Shown piece by piece: positions 57,453 to 64,000 of a DNA stretch of 64,000 nucleotides. Position numbers and translations under genes: made by a program. How positions within the stretch are numbered: position 1 is the first letter of the stretch; every line of letters starts with the position of its first letter. Source of the stretch: Episyrphus balteatus (lineage: Eukaryota > Arthropoda > Insecta > Diptera > Syrphidae); NCBI RefSeq assembly GCF_945859705.1, contig NC_079135.1, positions 1,178,001-1,242,000 of the forward strand. The letters run 5' to 3'. The notes under the pieces are model-generated. The model was not told the DNA's origin. It saw only the letters and a list, made by a program, of their open reading frames with translations, and did no database searches.

Positions 57453-60210
57453 AAAAATTAGCATTGAATTATGATGAAGGTCATTTTGGCCAATACTATT
57501 GCATTTTATACATAGACAATCCAAATGAGATTATAGAAAAGAACAAACAGACACAAAATCCTGGAAAATGTACGGTTGGATCCGATTTATAGCTTGGTGG
57601 AGTCATAAGACTACTTTTTTTTAGTTTTTATTTTTCAAACCTCTTTATGCGTGTTATTAAAGTCAACGGTATTTGCTATACGCCCATGATTAATGACTAT
57701 TAAGTTTCAAAATTGAATAGGAAGAATGTAGCTCCAGTAGGATAACGCTAAGTGCCATCAAGCCGTGAGAACATGATTTTGCTTAATGGAGCTCTAAATT
57801 GGCCTTCAAGATCTTGTGAATTGACACTTCTTGATTTATGAAAGCATATTCTTTGGGCATACATACAGTTGTTTCTAATGCACTCACAAACAAAATTCAA
57901 AAAACCATAATAAAACATACAAAATTTTGTTTACAATCTTAACCGGAATTCTATTGGTATAAAATTAATTTGTTCAATTGGAATCCAATTCTTAGTCATT
58001 TTAAAGTTTTACATCTGTTTGTCATGCAATCCTACATAGTAAACATAATTTTACTGAACAAAAATTGAAACATGAAAAGTAGGTTCATGCTCCAATCACC
58101 AACAAATAGATACTTTATAGAGAGATGCAACGAGAGCACTCTATGCGCGGCCTACAAGCGAATATCTGCACACAAATTATAATGTACGCGTACAGATTCG
58201 CTAAAGTCGCAATATTGCTGCAACTCGTGAAGGCCAATTCTCAACTCAACCTTAAGATAAATGATTATAGATAGGTTAGTTGGCTGGCCGTCTGACGCTG
58301 AGTGCCAGCATATTGTTGTGTCTGTTTGACATTTGCGTTCGAAAGTCTAGCTCGCTGCAAGCTGACGGGTTGTGAAAAGAAAATTTCTTCTTTTCGATTG
58401 TTTTGTCTTACATTTTATTCTTGTAAGCTGGTTTAATTTATTTGCATTCTTTGGAACTATGGCACAATATATCTAATCTAGTCTAGATGAATAAATAAAA
58501 AGAAAAACAATTTCCAATCGAAAAAAAAGTGTAAAATTTTGCATTCCATTACCATCAGTACGTGTTTGACGAACTGACTTACTGACTGACTCCGCTCCTT
58601 GAATAGGCCTAGAATTAATGCAAATTAAGTGCATTAATATTTAGTTTCGGCTTCGGTAAAAATTGTTAACAATTCTTTTTTTTTGTTTTTAGTTTTCTAT
58701 TTTTTTTTTATTATCACAACAAACAGTTAAATAGAAACAATTTGTTTCGTCTAGAAAATAAACTTTCTTTGGGAGAAATTTTCTTTGTTGATGTACAAAA
58801 AGGCGGCTTTTGTTGTGAAGGCAGGTACCGTTTTACTGTTAACCGGTACTATCTGCATAAAGTCGCAAGTATAGTCAAGTAAAGCCAATTCCCAAAACCA
58901 GGAATAGTATAGTGTGCAGCCTGTATATAATACATTTAGATGTAGGTACATTTTTATGCTGCACGACGTAAACTATATGACTATGACTACGATGCCGCCA
59001 ACCAAGCTAGAGAAGGCTAAGATGTTTCGCATTAGAATGAGTAATTAAACTTTTTATTCTCTTATTTTAACGCTAACATCGCGGTGTATCTTTTGGTTCG
59101 TCTTTCTATCTGTAGTAGGTAATAATATTTTTTTTTCTAGGTCAAAAAGAAGTTAATTAGACAAAGCGGCGAGTGGATATTATAATATGCTGCAACACAG
59201 TCAATATACCGTGAAGATTCAGTAAAAACAAAAAATGGAAAGTGTTTTTATGAAAAAATACAATTTTGTTTAAGATTCAATTTTAAGTTTGAATGAAATA
59301 CAAAAGTAAATACACATTTATGCTGATTAGATTCAATTTTCTTTGATATGTAAATAAATTAATTTAATTTAACTACCTAAAACGTTTATATGTATACTAG
59401 TTTACAAAACAAACAAAGATTTATGTAAATAAAAAGTATTGAGAGCGTGGTCGTACAAAAAACTTATAATGAATGAAATATGCATATAGTTTTTTAAAAC
59501 TTGTATAGTTTATTATTCCCAATGCACTTTTCTGAATCAATTCAAATTTTATTTACATAATCTAAAAGACATATCAATGAATGAATGGTATTCAATAAAG
59601 AAAAAGAATGCGATGACAGTAATCAGTGATCATGTGTGGAGTTTGATAAAAAAAAATTATGTGGGCTTTAGGTGATAGGTCAGAATCAATTTGAGTGTTA
59701 TGGTTGAAACTGCGTTTTTGTTGTTGTGTAAATAAATGAATAATGTAGAAAAAAATTTGTATTAATGAACGAGTAATGCAAGCAATTAAAGCAGGTCAAT
59801 AGAACTATGTGAACAAGTCCATTTTGTCTGTTGAATTCTATTTACGATTTGTGGATTTTAAAGCTGACGGCAGATTTCTTGCGTCAGAGGTAATCCATAT
59901 TACAATATATTTCAATATTTAAGAGTTTAAAAACGCACTTTTTAAATCGAATTTTATCTGAAATCTGAAACAGATATGTATACCCGTTTTATCGCCCAAA
60001 AAAAATTATTTTAATAATGTAGGTAGGTATGTACAAACATTTTTTCAAAGAAATTGGAAATTGAAATTAATTTTATTTCAAAATTTTAATTGTTAGCATA
60101 AATAATGGTTTGTATTGCTAAAGCCTACATACTACCTAAATTTTGACATATGTTACTAAACCTAAATTTAAAAATAATGGCGCAAAATTTTAAACTAGTA
60201 TTAAGTAATA
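57453..60210. other. intergenic DNA, no gene supported
   Basis: Mostly A+T-rich. The stretch 58100-58430 is less A+T-rich than its surroundings, includes CTAGCTCGCTGCAAGCTGAC, and is followed by a donor-like TTCTT|GTAAGC near 58424. It could be a 5' non-coding exon of a + strand gene beyond the window, but this is weak. Confidence 0.35.
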
Positions 60211-60445
60211 TCTTTGCTGCCGCGTACAAAGGGGTTAAGTCATAAATGATAGTTTGCCAGAAAATGCGATTGAAGCTGAATCAATGAATTTTTGAGCATT
60301 GATTCTCTTATTTTTATAGGAAAGAGTATCTCTTAATTTATGTTTTTGATACAAACTAAAAGAGAAAAAAGAGCTTATTCTTATTTTATCAAAACCCGAA
60401 AAGTGCAATTTTATGACTTAACCCCTTTGTAACCGGCGGCAAAGA
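60211..60445. mobile_element. 235-bp TA-flanked MITE
   Basis: TA flanks both ends. The left end reads TCTTTGCTGCCGCGTACAAA then GGGGTTAAGTCATAAA. The reverse complement of the right end reads TCTTTGCCGCCGGTTACAAA then GGGGTTAAGTCATAAA. The terminal repeats are about 36 bases with four mismatches. No coding capacity. Confidence 0.7.
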
Positions 60446-62754
60446 TATGTGCCAATGATTATTAAAATGGACTAAGTCACTTTTTGCATTGGTTCAAGAA
60501 AAACTTACTTAATAATTTTCTTATAACGATTTAATTGTATTTCTTTTTTGAAATCACTAAAGTAGCAATAAAGAAATTTATTTACTGCAATTTCGCTTTC
60601 GAATAAACTTTTCCGCTTAAATAATAATTATTTTTATACTATAGATTTGATCGTTTTTTTAGGAGTGACTTAGTTAACTTTCATAATTAAGGGCACATAT
60701 GTTAAAGCCATTTTAGGAAGTTACTAAGTTAAAAAGAAGAATTTTGTTTTATCCCAGATGCCATAGATGGACATATTATGTGTCCTAAAAAAATTTGAAA
60801 ATTTCAAAAGATTGTATTTATTTACAAAATTTGATCAGTGAATATTACTAAAGTTCGACAACATAGTTTTTTTTTTTAGTTTGAACTGCATACCTTTTGT
60901 ATCTATGTGAGCTAAAATTTAGTGCGATCAGCGTATGTTCTAGGCTTAACAGTGTTAATCATGAAAACGAAATTGAATTACCTATTGATTTACCTATAAA
61001 AAGAATTATATCAGGAGACAGCCAGTGTTTCATAAAATAATATTTTAATTTTCTCACATCATCAAGAAAACAAATATTTTTTTTTTCCATCTAACGCAAT
61101 GGTTTGTGAACTTAACAGAATTAAACTAAAATCTAAGATTTCTAAATTGTTTTTAAAAATTTTAATTTGTGTTCTTTTTAAACCAATATACAGGATGTCC
61201 GGTAAAAAATGGATAAGCCTGAAATGGCTGATAGCTAAACTTATGACTGTATTAAAACCAAAAAGAAAAAATTTCTATCGCAACCAGAAAATATTAGCTT
61301 TTTTTCGTTCAGTGTATTTTAAATTTCATCATCTTACGTTTTTGTTCACCACAACCACGAATGAATGCATTTTATAAATTTCTTTTTTTCATAATTTTCT
61401 ACAATAATTGACTAAAACCATGAGCATTTAAAAATGTTCATAGTTCCCAACTAACATTTCAGCTTCGGTTAAGGTATTACAAAAGCTAAATTTCAGCTTC
61501 TTTTAAACTTTAGTAAGGTTGTTGGGCATGGAAAAAGGAGAACGTTATACAAATTTGACCCTCTATAAGGATCTTAAACGAAGCTTTACCGAAGCTCTAC
61601 CGAAGCTTTGAGATTTGACAGATAGCTTCGGAAGAGCTTGGAAGTGGTAGTCCACCACTCTACTCACTCGGCCATCCTAGTATATTCATTAATGAAATCA
61701 AAAACTTAATCAGTTCAAATAGCAAAAAAAATGTCCGAGCTAAAGTATTCAATGTCAAAACCTAGCTAGAGCTAGATTATTTAATATCAAAACCAAAAAT
61801 CAAATACAAAACTTGGTCATTTCTGTTAAGCTTCTATAAATTCATTAAACAGGCTAATAAGAAAAACAAGCTTTCTTTGTTTAAGTTTCTTTAATAGTAT
61901 TTAAACAACTTATTAGAAGTTGTTAAACAAGTCTGAACTTCTATAAGCAGTTAAATTCTGAAGCAAGCTTAATATAAGCTGTATACAAAGTAGAATCTGC
62001 GAGAAAAAAAAAAATATTTTATGAACAATTTTAAACACCTGTGGTATAAAAAACATCTATAGGAACGTAGGTGGCCAACCTTTTTAAAAATATGCGTGTT
62101 CAAAGGGGATTGCAGAATTGTAATTGTTTTTATCAAATTTAGAGTAACTAGGAAGTTATTGGTACCAAAGTGCAAAAAAGCCTATTAATTTAATAAATTA
62201 TTTTAACTGTATAATCTTAAGTTTTTTTAAGTTTTTTTTTTAATGCATGGATTCCATCAGTTTTATTGATAAGTCATATTTTACCACTAAAAAAATATTA
62301 TAACCGTTGAATACGGGCTTTAAAAAAGTACCTAATTTAACTTTTTTTTTAATTATGGAAAAAATTGAGACTATTTTTGGATTATTTGTTTGGGAGCTAA
62401 AGTTTAGTTCGATCTACTTACTAGGCGATAGGTTAGGTATCAATTTTGACGATTCGGTTAGCTATAGCTTGCATTAGATTAGTTTAGTGCTTGCTTTAGC
62501 AATTAAAGCAATTAAAGCTTAGCTCAAGGTAAGGGAAGATAATCCTAATATATTGCGCTTTTTTCGGAAGTTTCTTGGTTTCGAATCATCCCGAGCACAT
62601 TTATCAGGAAGATATCATTCAGAAGATGAATGTTTTTAAACTAGCTGCACTTTTTGTCAGTGTTTTTTTTTAAGCCTAGTATGCAGATCGAGCTAAATTT
62701 TAGCTCTCATACAAATCGAACAAATTTAGCTGATTTTTCCATAATTTGTATGTA
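60446..62754. other. intergenic DNA, no gene supported
   Basis: A+T-rich. Around 61460-61640 there are repeated CCGAAGCT(T) words, and a tRNA-like 5' half lies on the - strand at 61622-61680. Near 62390 and 62690, GGGAGCTAAA and TTTAGCTCTCATACAAAT words are relatives of the palindromes at 62755-63060. Confidence 0.4.
61622..61680 (-). repeat. tRNA-like 5' half, possible SINE remnant
   Basis: On the - strand, CTAGGATGGCCGAGTGAGTA resembles the acceptor strand and A box (TGGCCGAGTG) of Leu/Ser tRNAs, followed by a GTGGT/ACCAC stem. I find no B box (GGTTCGANTCC) or 3' half, so it is not a functional tRNA gene. A tRNA-derived SINE head is possible. Confidence 0.25.
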
Positions 62755-63060
62755 AAGCCTGGTACGCTGCTCGCGCTTAAATTTAGCTGAGATAAAATTC
62801 CCATACAAGTTATCGATAACTTGTATGGGATCCATTTTATCTCGGCTAAAAATTTTCGATAATTTGTATGGGAGCTAAAATTTAGCGTGAGCTGCGTACC
62901 AGGCTTTAAGCCTGGTACGCTGCTCACGCTAAAATTTAGCTGAGATAAAATTCCCATACAAGTTATCGATAACTTGTATGGGATCCATTTTATCTCGGCT
63001 AAAAATTTTCGATAATTTGTATGGGAGCTAAAATTTAGCGCGAGCAGCGTACCAGGCTTT
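62755..63060. repeat. two tandem 153-bp palindromes
   Basis: Two consecutive units (62755-62907, 62908-63060) are almost identical. Each starts AAGCCTGGTACGCTGCTC, ends GCGTACCAGGCTT, and has the internal perfect palindrome CCCATACAAGTTATCGATAA(CTTGTATGGG) plus GCTAAAATTTAGC. Each can fold on itself, or one with the other. They look like a head-to-tail pair of a MITE sharing one TTTAA junction. Confidence 0.8.
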
Positions 63061-64000
63061 AAGCTAAAATTTAGCTCCCATACAAACTTAGATAGGTACT
63101 AATTATCATTTTCTAATTTAATTTATTTATAATTTTGGAACATCATGCGGAAAAAACTAAATTTGATCAACTAAAATATGTCATCAGCTTTGGATTGTTA
63201 CTAGAATTTGTAGATAACCTTGACGCTTCCACACAATTTATCGATAACTTTACAAAATTAATTTTGGTAGCACAAGTTTTAACCTTTAAAATATGGTTAA
63301 GCCCCTAAGTAATGAAAAAGCACAATATAATAGGAGTTTTTTTGCATGTCACAATAAACTTGTGTGAAAAAACATACACATAGGTATTCTAACTATCGTT
63401 TTGTTATCGATAAATTTTTACGGGCTTTTTGAGATTTTCTTTATAAATTTTCAATCACACAAGTAAATACGTAAATTGTTTTGATTTTCTTTCCTGTTTT
63501 CACAATTTCACAAAAAAAACACCTAATTTATCATATTTAAAAAAAAAAATCATTTGCTTTTAAAAAATGTTTTCTTGTTTTAAAATTTTTAAAGTGTAAC
63601 CTAACCATTAAGTTTTATATTTTTTTTTCAACTTCAATTCCACACCGTTCCTTTACTGTCAAAATGCAAGTGTTCCGAAAGCTTGGCTGACAATATAACG
63701 CGGTCGCAAAAAATTCTTTTAAAATTACATTTTTTAAAGTGAATAGTTATCAAAATAGTAATGAATTTATATAAAAACATAACTTTAGTATTTCCGCAAT
63801 ACAATACAATAATTTATTTCATCGGAATGTTCAAATAAATGTGAAAAAATCAAATTGCAAAATTTCTATCTGCCTCAATATTCGTTTTTTTTTTTTTTTT
63901 GGTGAAAAAATTAATTTTCTCCGCCCGTCTGTTCTAATTCACATTCACTCCTGCTCACACACTAGTGTTGTGTGTCTCTGCTTTGAATATAGTGCGAAAG
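63061..64000. other. window end, no gene supported
   Basis: A+T-rich until about 63910, then a less A+T-rich tail (63915-64000) with CTCCGCCCGTCTG and CTCACACACTAGTGTTGTGTG. This change in composition may mark the promoter region of a gene beyond the window; no coding exon is visible. Confidence 0.3.

Noticed and set aside
62570..62600. GGTTTCGAATCATCC as a tRNA B box
   Set aside because: No A box or cloverleaf can be built upstream.
62700..62957. 85-residue - strand frame with an internal duplication (MGILSQLN)
   Set aside because: The duplication is the tandem palindrome itself, not a protein repeat.
1..64000. CRISPR array, operon, prophage, defence island or other prokaryotic system
   Set aside because: Spliced eukaryotic genes and insect-type repeats throughout; no regularly spaced direct repeats or prokaryotic genes.

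Overview
This is nuclear DNA from an insect, most likely a true fly (Diptera). It is very A+T-rich, the genes have many small exons with GT-AG introns, and the spaces between genes hold many short inverted-repeat transposons and Helitron/DINE-1-like repeats. The proteins look like fly members of their families, but the long, repeat-filled introns and intergenic spaces are unlike compact Drosophila DNA. I cannot name the species. No bacterial, plasmid or CRISPR-type feature is present.

Six protein genes can be reconstructed exon by exon, and the reading frames close exactly. In order: (1) melted (PH-domain adaptor of insulin/TOR and Hippo signalling), + strand, 15 coding exons, 2448-11431. (2) A glycerol kinase-family protein, - strand, one coding exon (19033-17375) plus a probable 5' non-coding exon near 21.9 kb; several active-site residues are changed. 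(3) A secreted DUF3105 protein with three WNGKWFP-type repeats, + strand, 24790-25947. (4) Nse1, the RING-like subunit of the SMC5/6 complex, - strand, 30320-29521. (5) Exo70, the exocyst subunit, + strand, 10 exons, 32369-37655. (6) A secreted protein with nine Kazal domains, - strand, 52812-38117, which converges on Exo70. The genes are functionally unrelated neighbours with no operon-like organisation.

The rest is non-coding and rich in mobile DNA. It includes a 1.5-kb foldback element (13595-15109) and two further TA-flanked inverted-repeat elements sharing GGGYGGAGTG termini. Two 263-bp MITE copies have 28-bp terminal repeats and clean 8-bp target duplications. Two RNase H-bearing LINE fragments lie in introns. 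Three copies of a DINE-1-like repeat are present. A tandem pair of 153-bp palindromes lies near 62.9 kb, and several smaller hairpins are scattered through the window. The last 11 kb (52.8-64 kb) contains no gene I can support.

The observations I would follow up first are the altered catalytic residues in the glycerol kinase, the Trp-rich repeats in the DUF3105 protein, the 8-bp-TSD MITE family, and a 22-nt motif that recurs almost unchanged at three distant sites.
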